Source: Lachnospiraceae bacterium UBA7182
GTDB lineage: Bacteria > Bacillota > Clostridia > Lachnospirales > Lachnospiraceae
DNA length: 32,123 nucleotides
Assembly: GCA_002491115.1 (NCBI GenBank)
Contig: DKVI01000102.1
Coordinates: 1 to 32,123, forward strand
Reading direction: 5' to 3'
In this document: piece after piece, positions 14,927-23,437 of the stretch
Numbering within the stretch: position 1 is the first letter of the stretch
How the letters are laid out: each line of letters opens with the position of its first letter
The notes under the pieces: model-generated
Told to the model about the DNA's origin: nothing
Database searches by the model: none
The model's input: the letters and a program-made list of their open reading frames with translations, nothing else
Made by a program: the position numbers and the translations under genes

Positions 14927-17002
14927 TTACACCTCCTGCCTGACAGACGGATCTGGTTTTCTCTGATATGCCTGCCCGGGTGACGGAAGCATACCAAGCT
15001 TCTCCATCTCGTCCGCCACGTCTTTTAGTCCATAGCGTTCCCATGTCTCCCGGTAAGGCCATCCGGTGGCCGGATCCCAGTGATTTGCCTTATAATAACG
15101 GTCTACCGTATCGTTCCATTCATCCCAGGTATCCACTTCTCCCCACGGGTCCGGATACGTCAGGAACGGATAGACATTTTCCGCTTCCAGATCCCGGCAG
15201 CGGCCGAAGTTGCGCATCAGGATTGCGCGATAGAGAAGCCGGGAGCGGACCGCAAACTCGTCCAGCTTTTCTTTGGTCATACTGTCGTCGCCGGTGGCCG
15301 CCTGGTACATCTGAAGTTCCATATCGTGCCATACGATATCCGGCGACTGCCATTCACAGGTGGTCACGGAATCTTTGATCATGCTTGCGCCTTCATTTTC
15401 CATCACCCGCTGAATCAGAAGATCACTGTAGGACGGCCCGTCTGCCAGAAACTGCCTTACGTCATCCGGCGTCACATGCATATGCCCGCTGTTAAAACAG
15501 TCTCTGGTATTGACCATGGTGTTTAACGCGTTTGCCACCCACAGCCACTTGGGCGTGGACTGGAACCCTCTTCCCTGCCAGTGCGCGCTGTATCCCCACG
15601 CGGCTTCCAGGCTCACCGGAATGTCCAGCCGGACGCCGTCCTGATTCACACGCCCCTGATAGATTGTATCCCCGTATTTTTCTTTTCCCAGGGTGCGGAT
15701 CGCCCTTGCCATTCCTTCCGCGAAGATATCCCCGATGCCGGTCCGATAAGTCATGCTGTCAATAAAATGTCTCACAAACGCCGGATTTTCCACGTCCACT
15801 TCCATTCCAAAATCCAGGTCCGTAAGAAGCCCTTCCTTTTTCGCCATGGCAAGCCATGTGAAATAATGGATGATCATCTCCCATTTATCGATACCGTACT
15901 CATTGGCCAGTTCCATCATCAGGGCGCCTCTGTCAAAATCCGGTCCCCACAGATCCATCCTGTCCCCTTTATAAACCTCCGAACAGATCTCCCAGTCAGG
16001 GTCCGTCTTGTCGGGCCCGTGGGGGAAGCTTTTCTGCTGTCCCAGCGTCCGCGGGTTCTTTTCATCCAGCACGAACAGAGAAGCGCCCCATGGATGCTCG
16101 TATGTATAATTAAACGCCAGTACGCTGACACACTTCTCCGTCTGGCTGACCTTCCCTCCGGTGAACGGCGATTTGCTATCCATCAAAAGCCGCTGGCATC
16201 TGGAATTGCACCCCGGGCTGCAGGCATAGGAACCGTTCTTCCACTGATGAGGAAAACTGTTGGACACATGGCCCATGCTTTCCCGCATAACAGGCGGATT
16301 GGGCTGGCGTTCCGGACGGCCTACCGTCTTTCTCAGCTCAAATACCTTCTCCATGTCCGCCGCTTTGATCTTTCCTGAACCGCGGAATGCCATCGCCTTT
16401 AAATTCTTACTCCCAAATACCGCGCCAAACCCGGCCCTCGCAAATGTATTGTCATTGCTGGTCGTAATGGACGCGTTGCGGTGCAGATGCTCCCCTGCCG
16501 GTCCGATGACCATACTGTGAATATCCGCCCCATGCGCCAGGCGGATGCTTTCCTGCGTCACGCTGACCACCTGCCCCCATATGGGAGAGGCGTCTAAAAA
16601 CTGCACCTTATCATCCTCAATCAGAAGATAGACAGGGGCGGGCGCCTTCCCTTCCAGAATGAATCCGTCATAGCCTGCGTATTTCAGTACCGTACCGATC
16701 CATCCCCCGATGCTTCCATAGCTGTACTGTTCCGGCAAGGTACAGGGAGAGATGCCTGTCATAACCGCTCTTCCTCCGGTGGGGATTCCGGTGGCCGTGG
16801 TGGGGCCGGTCATAAAGATCAGTTTATTCTCCGGATCAAAGGCACCGACTCCTTTTGGCACCTCGTCCCAGAAGATCTTGTTGCAGATTCCCCGCCCGCC
16901 GATATAATCCGGCAGATAATCCCAGGTAGACAGTTCTTCCGTAGAGCTGTCTGTAAGATTAATCCTGAGGATCTTTCCGGCATATCCATCAAGTCTTTGC
17001 AC
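14927..17002 (-). CDS. Aldehyde:ferredoxin oxidoreductase family enzyme 2 (W/Mo)
   Basis: A 691-residue AOR-family enzyme and the first gene of its operon. It begins with GTG (ribosome site GAGGAGG five bases upstream), reading MQRLDGYAGKILRINLTDSS. The segment FMTGPTTATGIPTGGRAVMTG (63-83, pterin-binding region) is clear. Probable [4Fe-4S] ligands are Cys261, Cys265, Cys269 and distal Cys549 in the sequence D544-S-V-T-T-C549, matching the D-x-x-x-x-C site of characterised AORs. It needs a W/Mo-pterin cofactor, and moeA just upstream is under the same promoter type. It is distinctly diverged from AOR 1, so the two probably handle different substrates. Aromatic or aliphatic aldehyde and acid interconversion is the best guess. 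Confidence 0.92.
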   Translation of the reverse strand: MQRLDGYAGKILRINLTDSSTEELSTWDYLPDYIGGRGICNKIFWDEVPKGVGAFDPENKLIFMTGPTTATGIPTGGRAVMTGISPCTLPEQYSYGSIGGWIGTVLKYAGYDGFILEGKAPAPVYLLIEDDKVQFLDASPIWGQVVSVTQESIRLAHGADIHSMVIGPAGEHLHRNASITTSNDNTFARAGFGAVFGSKNLKAMAFRGSGKIKAADMEKVFELRKTVGRPERQPNPPVMRESMGHVSNSFPHQWKNGSYACSPGCNSRCQRLLMDSKSPFTGGKVSQTEKCVSVLAFNYTYEHPWGASLFVLDEKNPRTLGQQKSFPHGPDKTDPDWEICSEVYKGDRMDLWGPDFDRGALMMELANEYGIDKWEMIIHYFTWLAMAKKEGLLTDLDFGMEVDVENPAFVRHFIDSMTYRTGIGDIFAEGMARAIRTLGKEKYGDTIYQGRVNQDGVRLDIPVSLEAAWGYSAHWQGRGFQSTPKWLWVANALNTMVNTRDCFNSGHMHVTPDDVRQFLADGPSYSDLLIQRVMENEGASMIKDSVTTCEWQSPDIVWHDMELQMYQAATGDDSMTKEKLDEFAVRSRLLYRAILMRNFGRCRDLEAENVYPFLTYPDPWGEVDTWDEWNDTVDRYYKANHWDPATGWPYRETWERYGLKDVADEMEKLGMLPSPGQAYQRKPDPSVRQEV

Positions 17003-17058
17003 GTTTTCCTCCTCACTTTCTGTTGTGATCCTTTACTTTTCATTGAAATATAATTCAC

Positions 17059-17112
17059 TGAATCAATTCATTGAATATAATTCATATTACACAACTTGTC
17101 GTTTTTTGTCAA
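17059..17112 (-). promoter_or_regulatory. AOR operon promoter with TetR-type operators
   Basis: On the minus strand: TTGACA (17107-17112), 17 bp, TAATAT (17084-17089). The palindromes TGAAT-ATA-ATTCA (17072-17084) and TGAAT-CA-ATTCA (17059-17070) directly follow or overlap the -10 and start point. A further TGAAATATAATTCA lies at 17044-17057. This is a repression layout, and it matches the moeA promoter at 19222-19275 in sequence and order. The TetR protein encoded at 17209-17835 is the likely repressor. Confidence 0.8.
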
Positions 17113-17148
17113 TACCTTCCGAAAAAAAGTAGAAATATACTATTTTTC

Positions 17149-17197
17149 TGCACAAAAACACGGCGGACACCTAAAGCGTCCGCCGTGTTTTTGTGCA
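17149..17197 (-). terminator. Strong intrinsic terminator after tetR
   Basis: A perfect 20-bp inverted repeat (17149-17168 and 17178-17197) with a GC-rich GGCGGAC core, a 9-nt loop and an A-rich/T-rich outer stem giving a T run. It begins 11 bp after the TetR stop and separates it from the AOR operon promoter. Its symmetry allows it to work in both directions. Confidence 0.9.
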
Positions 17198-17208
17198 TTT
17201 TCTATGGT

Positions 17209-17835
17209 TTATCTGGGTAATAACGGAGTTTTCAGTCCATGTTTTTCCAGGACCGGCTCCGCCACATAAGTAATGAAATCTCTCACAATCTTTTCTCTTG
17301 GCACTGTTCCGTCCATAAAACACCAGTACATACTGGTTCCCTGAAGCTCGCAGGCCAGCAGACAGGAAATATCTTCCACCGGCGTATCCAGATTCAGTTC
17401 TCCCTCACTGACACCCTGCTGTAACAAAAGCGCAAGCGCATCGCGTTCCATCACAATCTTCGGCGCCATACCTGTCATATCTGTATATTTTTCAATATCC
17501 AGGGCCAGGCGATACCACTCGCGGAGGAAACGCGGGCCATAAGTCTCTCCGATCTTATACCAGTTGGTAAAATATGCGTACAACTTCTGGCCGAATGTAT
17601 AATTTTCCATCTCCTGTATATACCTGGTAAGCTGTTCATAAGGATTCCTGTCTATTCCCAACACAATCTCCCCTTTAGATTTAAAATGACAGTAAAAAGT
17701 ACCTACCGCCACACCTGCCGCCTGTGCAATATCCTTGATCGTGGTTTTTTCGATTCCTTTTTCTGCTATTAAGCGCTGTGCGGCATGCAAGATCCTTGTC
17801 TTTGTCTCTTCTGCCTGTTGCGTCCTGTTTGTCAT
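17209..17835 (-). CDS. TetR-family transcriptional regulator
   Basis: A 208-residue TetR-family regulator. The N-terminal helix-turn-helix is clear: TKTRILHAAQRLIAEKGIEK, TTIKDIAQAAGVAVGTFYCH, then FKSKGEIVLGI. The rest is the helical ligand-binding and dimerisation domain. The start is ATG 17835 with AGGAG eight bases upstream; the longer frame to 17907 would cover its own promoter. It lies between moeA and the AOR operon, both of which carry the same palindromic operator beside their -10 boxes, so it probably represses both and is released by a ligand, perhaps the AOR substrate. The ligand is unknown. Confidence 0.93.
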   Translation of the reverse strand: MTNRTQQAEETKTRILHAAQRLIAEKGIEKTTIKDIAQAAGVAVGTFYCHFKSKGEIVLGIDRNPYEQLTRYIQEMENYTFGQKLYAYFTNWYKIGETYGPRFLREWYRLALDIEKYTDMTGMAPKIVMERDALALLLQQGVSEGELNLDTPVEDISCLLACELQGTSMYWCFMDGTVPREKIVRDFITYVAEPVLEKHGLKTPLLPR

Positions 17836-17892
17836 CTGTTTTACTCCTGTTCTTCTTATGCGGCATACATTTTTTGCCATAATCGCAAACCT

Positions 17893-17921
17893 ATTATAAC
17901 ATTTCATGTATATTCATGCAA
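17893..17921 (-). promoter_or_regulatory. tetR promoter, possibly self-regulated
   Basis: On the minus strand TTGCAT (17916-17921), 17 bp, TATAAT (17893-17898). The spacer contains CATGAATATACATG, a near-palindrome related to, but not the same as, the TGAATATAATTCA operator, so autoregulation is possible. Confidence 0.6.
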
Positions 17922-17948
17922 TGCCGCAGAAAAACAGACAAAAATCAT

Positions 17949-19163
17949 TTAGATCCGAAACCCTTTCAGACGGGTTCCTCCAGGAATCGGACCGCTCCCC
18001 GCAGGAATCATCGCCATCCCGTCACAGCCAATCGCACTGCTTAAGACCGCATTTCCCTGTCTCGCTGACAGATGCATCCGGACGGTTCCATCCGACAAGT
18101 CCAGCTTTCCACGCAAAAATCTTGTCCTGGGGCTTTTCTTTGGAAAATCTTCTGCCAGTGTTACCGGAAATTCCTGCGGCAGAAATTCCCTGCATCCGGC
18201 CAGCTTTCTAAGAACCGGCCATACCACCACATAGAAATTGGTCATGGCCGACGCAGGATTTCCCGACAGGGCAAAGATAAATTTTCCGCCTTTTTCTCCA
18301 TAGGCGCATGCCATCCCCGGCTTTATATCCACACCTCTGCAAAGTACGTTCGCGCCTGCCCGTTCCATAGCAGCAGGCGTAAGGTCAAAATCCCCCGCGG
18401 AAACCCCGCCTGTGATCAAAAGCGCATCGCAATCCGTCAGTCCTTTTTCGATCCGCGCTGCAATGTCTTTTGTATGATCACGTATAAGTCCCAGATCTTC
18501 CGCATCACAGCCTGTCTCATGGAGCGCAGCCGCCAGCATATATCGGTTGGAGTCCCGGATCTTCCCGGCGCCGACCGTTTCTCCTGCATCCATAACTTCG
18601 CTGCCCGTGGACAAAACCCCGATACAGGGCTTTACATATACCAGAGGTTCTGTAATACCCTGAGCCGCCAGCGTCCCGATCAGACCGGCGTCAAGTTTTG
18701 TCCCGGATTCCGCCAGTACCTGCCCCTTTTCTACATCTTCTCCCGCATAAACAATATTCGATCCGCTTCCGGCGGGCTGAAAAAGCGTCACTGTATCCTC
18801 CGTAAACCGTGTCTTTTCGTACATCACAACCGTATCCGCTCCCCCGGGTATGGGCGCGCCGGTCAAGATTTTGGCAGCCGTTCCCGGCGTGACGGTCTTC
18901 TGGGGCACCATACCTGCCGCAATCTCTTCCTGGATTTTAAGGGTAACCGGATGCGCCTCTGACGCTTCTGCACTGTCCGCTGCGAGAAAAGCAAATCCGT
19001 CATAAGGCGAACGGTCAAAAGCAGGCACATTTTCCCTGGCAGCAAACGGCTCTGCCAGAATCCGTCCCATGCTCTTCTTCAGACAGACATGCTCCGTACC
19101 TGCCGGCACAGCCATGGCCAGCAACTGATCCCGGATCATCTGATAATTCATATCTCTTCTCAT
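17949..19163 (-). CDS. moeA: Molybdopterin molybdenumtransferase MoeA
   Basis: A 404-residue cytoplasmic enzyme that inserts molybdate, or tungstate, into adenylylated molybdopterin. Recognisable MoeA features are RENVPAFDRSPYDGFAFLA, ILTGAPIPGGADTVV, the GVLSTGSEV and ITGGVSAGDFD strands of the MogA-like domain, and the C-terminal IPGGTRLKGFRI domain. The start is ATG 19163 with AGAAAGG eight bases upstream; a TTG 24 bases earlier is less likely. Its own promoter carries the same operators as the AOR operon, so it is probably a dedicated MoeA for the two AOR enzymes. No other pterin-synthesis or tungstate-uptake genes are present in the window, so the rest of the pathway must be elsewhere. 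Confidence 0.95.
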   Translation of the reverse strand: MRRDMNYQMIRDQLLAMAVPAGTEHVCLKKSMGRILAEPFAARENVPAFDRSPYDGFAFLAADSAEASEAHPVTLKIQEEIAAGMVPQKTVTPGTAAKILTGAPIPGGADTVVMYEKTRFTEDTVTLFQPAGSGSNIVYAGEDVEKGQVLAESGTKLDAGLIGTLAAQGITEPLVYVKPCIGVLSTGSEVMDAGETVGAGKIRDSNRYMLAAALHETGCDAEDLGLIRDHTKDIAARIEKGLTDCDALLITGGVSAGDFDLTPAAMERAGANVLCRGVDIKPGMACAYGEKGGKFIFALSGNPASAMTNFYVVVWPVLRKLAGCREFLPQEFPVTLAEDFPKKSPRTRFLRGKLDLSDGTVRMHLSARQGNAVLSSAIGCDGMAMIPAGSGPIPGGTRLKGFRI

Positions 19164-19221
19164 CGAACAAACCTTTCTGACAGTCAAAGTGGGTTCCTCT
19201 GACCTTTTTCAAATTATTACA

Positions 19222-19275
19222 TGAATCTATTCAGTGAATATAATTCATTCTAAGGGATATGACGATTTTTGTCAA
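19222..19275 (-). promoter_or_regulatory. moeA promoter with TetR-type operators
   Basis: On the minus strand TTGACA (19270-19275), 17 bp, TAGAAT (19247-19252), with palindromes TGAATATAATTCA (19235-19247) and TGAAT-CT-ATTCA (19222-19233) immediately downstream. Order and spacing match the AOR promoter, including the flanking GGTATTGACAAAAA. The -10 box coincides with the TAG stop of the MATE gene (19250-19252), and the -35 lies inside the MATE coding region. Confidence 0.8.
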
Positions 19276-20650
19276 TACCTGCGATTGACGAATCATCGGC
19301 ATCCAGCCTGCGGAACATACGAAACAATACAACCACCGCCGCCGTCGCCAATACCAGTTCCGCTGTCAGCTGTGCAAAAGCAAGCCCGTATAACGGATAG
19401 AGCTTGTTCAATAAGTAAAGCGCCGGTATTTCAAGCACAATTTTCCTGAAGATCGCAAAGATCAGGGACTTACGGCCCATGCCGCAGGCCTGATATACGC
19501 CGACGGCCAGAAAGTCCATGCATAAAAAAGGCAGCGACAGACACAGCGCGTGAAGGAAACGGCTTCCGTAGGATACAATCACATCATCATCCATAAATAA
19601 TCGGATAAAAAATTCCGAACCGAAATAATAACAGACAGCAATGGCCGTCAAAAAGGAAACAGCGATCCTTGCGGAAAAAATCACTGTTTTTTTCATACGC
19701 TTTATGTTTTTGCTTGCGTAATTATAGCTGACAAGGGGCATAATTCCCTGGGACAATCCCTGGGATACATACATGGGAACCATATCGATCTTTTTGGCAA
19801 TTCCCATGGCGGCTACCGCATAAGACCCGTAAGACGATGTAAAATTGTTCAGAACCGTCATTCCTGTGACAGCCAGAAGGTTCTGGATGGATGCAGGAAT
19901 CCCCACGCTGCACACATTCGTGACGATCGTTTTGTCCGGACGGAACATGGACGGCTTCATACACACATAGGTTCTGTCCCTCTTTATATACATGAGTACA
20001 AAGAAATACAGACACGCCGCGCAGTTGGACAGAAAAGTAGCAAGCCCCGCCCCTGCCGCTCCCATATTAAGGCCTGACGGAAGAATAAACACCGGGTCCA
20101 GAATGATATTTAAAAAACATCCGCTCATGGTTCCGATACTCGCATGTAAAGAAGAACCTTCTGCCCGAACCAGATGCGCAATGACCACATTCAAAATCGC
20201 GGGGATCGCTCCGCAGGTGACCGTCCATCTCAAATACGCGCCTGTGGCAGCGGCAGTGTCCGCGTCCGAACCAAGCAATGTCAGAACCGGCTGTCGAAAC
20301 ACCGTATATAATAACGAAAATAAAGCCCCGCCCATAAGCGCGCAGTAAAACCCAAAGGCGGAGCTTTTGTATACCATGTCATAGTCTTTTTTCCCCAGCG
20401 ACCTGCTCATCATGCTGGCGCTTCCCACGCCGAACAGGTTGTTGACCGCGTTAAACGCCAGAAGAACCGGCGCAGCCAGCGCTACCGCCGCATTCTGCAC
20501 CGGATCATTGATCATCCCCACAAAATAAGTGTCTGCCAGATTATAAATTACCATGACAAGCGAACTGATAATCGTCGGTACCGACATAGTCATGACCGCT
20601 TTTGCAACCGGGACTTCCTCAAACAGCTTTATTTTCTGCTCATCCTTCAT
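19250..20650 (-). CDS. MATE-family efflux transporter
   Basis: A 466-residue multidrug and toxin extrusion (MATE) protein with about twelve membrane helices. The N-terminus has AKAVMTMSVPTIISSLVMVI and YNLADTYFVGMINDP, a family signature, and the second half repeats the fold. It exports small, often aromatic or cationic, compounds by sodium or proton exchange. It starts 27 bp after the RACo-type activator (ribosome site GGTGGAG) and is probably the last gene of the methyl-transfer operon. A remnant of a second MATE gene lies at 4752-4886. Export of a demethylated or toxic product is a plausible but unproven role. Confidence 0.92.
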   Translation of the reverse strand: MKDEQKIKLFEEVPVAKAVMTMSVPTIISSLVMVIYNLADTYFVGMINDPVQNAAVALAAPVLLAFNAVNNLFGVGSASMMSRSLGKKDYDMVYKSSAFGFYCALMGGALFSLLYTVFRQPVLTLLGSDADTAAATGAYLRWTVTCGAIPAILNVVIAHLVRAEGSSLHASIGTMSGCFLNIILDPVFILPSGLNMGAAGAGLATFLSNCAACLYFFVLMYIKRDRTYVCMKPSMFRPDKTIVTNVCSVGIPASIQNLLAVTGMTVLNNFTSSYGSYAVAAMGIAKKIDMVPMYVSQGLSQGIMPLVSYNYASKNIKRMKKTVIFSARIAVSFLTAIAVCYYFGSEFFIRLFMDDDVIVSYGSRFLHALCLSLPFLCMDFLAVGVYQACGMGRKSLIFAIFRKIVLEIPALYLLNKLYPLYGLAFAQLTAELVLATAAVVVLFRMFRRLDADDSSIAGIDKNRHIP

Positions 20651-20677
20651 ACATTATTCTCCACCTTTTCCTCCCCT

Positions 20678-22162
20678 TCACAGGCTCATATTCCGGGCAA
20701 ATACATGCTGAAAGTCCGGCAGCTCTGCCAGTTCCAGAAAACGGATCTTTTGGGTCAGCTCTGCTGTGCGCTCCCATTCCCGGCGGTTCATCGCCGCTAT
20801 CTTCGCCCCGCTCCCCGCCGCATTGCCGACCGCCTGTATCTTTGCTTCCAGCACCGCAGGAAGCAGCCCGATCCGGCACGCACTGTGCGCATCCATAAAA
20901 CTTCCGAATGCGCCGGCTAAAAACACCTGGTCAATCTCCTCCAGGGAAATCCCCAGCTGCTCTGCCATCAGCGCAACCCCTGCCGCGATCGCCCCTTTTG
21001 CCATCTGCACTTCCCTTATATCATTCTGGGTAAGGTATACGTCTTTTGTCAGGCGGACGATCCGTTCTTCCCCCGGTTCTTCATAACAGGGACAGTGTTT
21101 CTGAATCCGGCCTCTCTGATTGATCCAGCCGGCCTCCAGAAGGACCGCCACCGCATCCACCAGACCCGAACCGCAGATGCCGACTGCTTCCTGCTCCCCG
21201 ATCACATGTACCAGAAGTTTTCCGTCAGAATAACGTACATGATCCACCGCGCCGGGCGCGCCCCGCATGCCCAAGCAGATCCTGGCGCCCTCCAGTGCCG
21301 GACCTGCCGCCGTGGAACAGGCAATCATTTTCTCTTTGTTCCCCAGAACCATCTCCCCGTTGGTGCCGATATCCACCAGAAGCGTCATCTTATCTTCGGT
21401 GTACATTCTGGTGGAAAGGACGCATCCGACTGTGTCGGCGCCCACATATCCGGATATATCCGGAATCAGCAGCAGTTTTGCCCGGGCGCATTCCGGCAGA
21501 AAGTCCCGGGCAGGAACCCACTTTGCCTCCGTTAAGACGGGGGCAAAAGGCGGACTGGCCAGATTGTCCACGGGGATTCCCAGGAAAAACTGCTGCATCG
21601 CCGGATTCCCCACCAGACTGACGACGCCGGCATCCCCCGGCCGGACGCCTGATTTTTCACATAATTCTCCTGTCAGGGACATAAGGGCATCCCGTAAAAG
21701 CCTGGTCAGCTCTTTTAAATATCCTTTCTTCGCGGCCTGGATGCGGGATATAACATCCGCCCCGAAGGTTTCCTGCGGATTTAACATACTGGCGGCAGAC
21801 AGCGTGTTCCCCTGCTCATCGAGCAGATACCCTGCAATCGTCGTGGTGCCGATATCGAAGGCGAGCAGGTACCCCTCCTGCAAAGGCTCCATCACGGTAT
21901 CGGTCCAAAGCGTATCGGTCAGGATCGCAGTCTGCTCCTTCACAGGCAGCCGCACTTCCAGATCGCCGCTGACTGTTGTCTGACAGGCAAGCGATTCTCT
22001 GCCGTTTACCGTCACTTTGCATTTGCCGCAGCTTCCATGGCCGCCGCAGGGCGCGTCTACGAAAAATCCTGTTTTCTTTAACAGGTCAAGCAGATTTTCC
22101 CCCTCGCATGCCTCAATCGAAACAGGAGACTTTTCGTTTCCTTCCTTATATATAGTAACCAC
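20678..22162 (-). CDS. RACo-type corrinoid protein reductive activator (2Fe-2S + ASKHA)
   Basis: A 494-residue cytoplasmic ATP-dependent activator that re-reduces inactive Co(II) corrinoid proteins to Co(I). An N-terminal plant-type [2Fe-2S] domain has Cys39, Cys45, Cys48 and Cys60 (APCGGHGSCGKCKVTV). The DUF4445/ASKHA ATPase domain follows, with LAFDIGTTTIAGYLLD near residue 99 and LVDIGTNGEMVLGN later. This order matches RACo-type activators and not the RamA type, which has C-terminal ferredoxin motifs. It starts with GTG behind GGAGGGG. Its natural partner is the corrinoid protein at 27237-27881 in the same operon. Confidence 0.93.
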   Translation of the reverse strand: MVTIYKEGNEKSPVSIEACEGENLLDLLKKTGFFVDAPCGGHGSCGKCKVTVNGRESLACQTTVSGDLEVRLPVKEQTAILTDTLWTDTVMEPLQEGYLLAFDIGTTTIAGYLLDEQGNTLSAASMLNPQETFGADVISRIQAAKKGYLKELTRLLRDALMSLTGELCEKSGVRPGDAGVVSLVGNPAMQQFFLGIPVDNLASPPFAPVLTEAKWVPARDFLPECARAKLLLIPDISGYVGADTVGCVLSTRMYTEDKMTLLVDIGTNGEMVLGNKEKMIACSTAAGPALEGARICLGMRGAPGAVDHVRYSDGKLLVHVIGEQEAVGICGSGLVDAVAVLLEAGWINQRGRIQKHCPCYEEPGEERIVRLTKDVYLTQNDIREVQMAKGAIAAGVALMAEQLGISLEEIDQVFLAGAFGSFMDAHSACRIGLLPAVLEAKIQAVGNAAGSGAKIAAMNRREWERTAELTQKIRFLELAELPDFQHVFARNMSL

Positions 22163-22240
22163 TGTCTTCCCCTCCCTCGTATAGCTCTGCCGTTCCCCCC
22201 GACGTCTGTCTGCCCTGCATACTGCCCGGAAACGGTTCTG

Positions 22241-22879
22241 TTACAGACTGGAATACGGCTCCACAATACAGAATTTTTCCGGGTCCCAGGAATCCTGCAA
22301 AAGTTCCTCAAGCAGACCAAGCGTCCCTTTTACCTGCATACGCACAAGGCCCAGCGTATGTTCTATCTTTTCTGTCTCTTTCATCAGGCAGTCAACGGGA
22401 TACGCCCCGGTGTCCAGAAGCGCCAGCGTCCGATAGCTGGCATACATTCTGTCCGCAATCCGCTTTGCCTTTGCCTCCCCGAACCGTTTGACGCTGTGCT
22501 GATATTCCGCCCACAGGTTTCTCTCCCCCCTCATCCAGCCTGCGGTCAGAAAGTAAGCTGCGTTCTCGCCGGAAAAATCCCTTCTTTTTTGATCGGAGCC
22601 GAACAGAAGGGAGATACAGTCCTCCACTTTGGGAATCACAAGCCGAAAATTATTCGTCCGGATGTTTTTCATGGCATTTCCGCACATTCCAAAGCACATA
22701 AGAACCGTGTCATACCCTTCCGCCCTGTCCAGTGTTTCCTGAATACGGGCGTGGAGCCTGTCGGGGAAATTATGCAGGCCGGATTCTATCCAGCACAGAT
22801 CATCCTTTCTCCCGGTCTTTGATAATACCAGCTCCAGTTCGTCCCTCACTGTCTCGCAGGCGATCACACAGCGCTTCAC
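22241..22879 (-). CDS. DUF1638 protein
   Basis: A 212-residue soluble protein of the DUF1638 family, which is repeatedly found beside corrinoid methyltransferase and activator genes but has no settled function. Visible features are an N-terminal CVIACETVRDEL and the Cys-rich VLMCFGMCGNAM (about residues 60-71), which could bind a metal or corrinoid. It starts with GTG overlapping the stop of the preceding flavodoxin gene by four bases (GTGA), so the two are translationally coupled. A role in maturing or activating the corrinoid protein is inferred from neighbours only. Confidence 0.8.
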   Translation of the reverse strand: MKRCVIACETVRDELELVLSKTGRKDDLCWIESGLHNFPDRLHARIQETLDRAEGYDTVLMCFGMCGNAMKNIRTNNFRLVIPKVEDCISLLFGSDQKRRDFSGENAAYFLTAGWMRGERNLWAEYQHSVKRFGEAKAKRIADRMYASYRTLALLDTGAYPVDCLMKETEKIEHTLGLVRMQVKGTLGLLEELLQDSWDPEKFCIVEPYSSL

Positions 22880-23415
22880 ACTGACGTCCCCAGCTCATAC
22901 GCCTCCTGCATGACAGAATGATCTTTTACCGTTCCTGCTTCCCCAAATCCTTTGGCGCACAGCACCCCTTTTTCCACAGAACCCGGCAGAAAATGGGCAA
23001 ACCATCGAAACGTAGCCAGAGCTGTATCCATGACATCTTCTGTCACATCGGCAGATGTCATGATATAATACATTTCTTTGCGTTCCATCTGAGTGAATAC
23101 ACCGAACGTACGGTCAATCAGCGTCTTCATCTGCCCGTTCACCGTAAAGTAATAGATCGGACTGGCAAGCACCAACACATCGGCCGTGAGCATTTTCCGG
23201 TTAATCTCGTTCATATCGTCGTCCTGCACGCATTTTCCGTCATGGCTCTTGCAATAACGGCAGGCGGTACAATATCCGATCTTCTTATCTCTCAGGAAAA
23301 TATATTCCACTTCGTTTCCGCTGTCTTTTGCCCCTTTTAAAAATTCCTGACAAAGCAAACTGCAATTGCCGTTCCTTCTGGGGCTGGCAGACAGGATCAG
23401 TACTTTTTTCCCCAT
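22876..23415 (-). CDS. Flavodoxin-family NAD(P)H-dependent oxidoreductase
   Basis: A 179-residue member of the NADPH-dependent FMN reductase/iron-sulfur-flavoprotein-like family. It has LILSASPRRNGNCSLLCQEF (FMN phosphate loop), YCTACRYCKSHDGKC (a cysteine group that might bind a cluster) and LASPIYYFTVNGQMKTLIDR (FMN site). It lies in the methyl-transfer operon just before the DUF1638 and RACo-type genes. It could supply the electrons that RACo needs to reduce the corrinoid; this is inference from position. Confidence 0.88.
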   Translation of the reverse strand: MGKKVLILSASPRRNGNCSLLCQEFLKGAKDSGNEVEYIFLRDKKIGYCTACRYCKSHDGKCVQDDDMNEINRKMLTADVLVLASPIYYFTVNGQMKTLIDRTFGVFTQMERKEMYYIMTSADVTEDVMDTALATFRWFAHFLPGSVEKGVLCAKGFGEAGTVKDHSVMQEAYELGTSV

Positions 23416-23437
23416 GGCATATCCTTTCCGAACTTAT

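Noticed and set aside
17003..17208. Molybdenum-cofactor or tungsten riboswitch before AOR 2
   Set aside because: The leader after the predicted start is only about 75 nt and is filled by operators; no conserved riboswitch fold was recognised.
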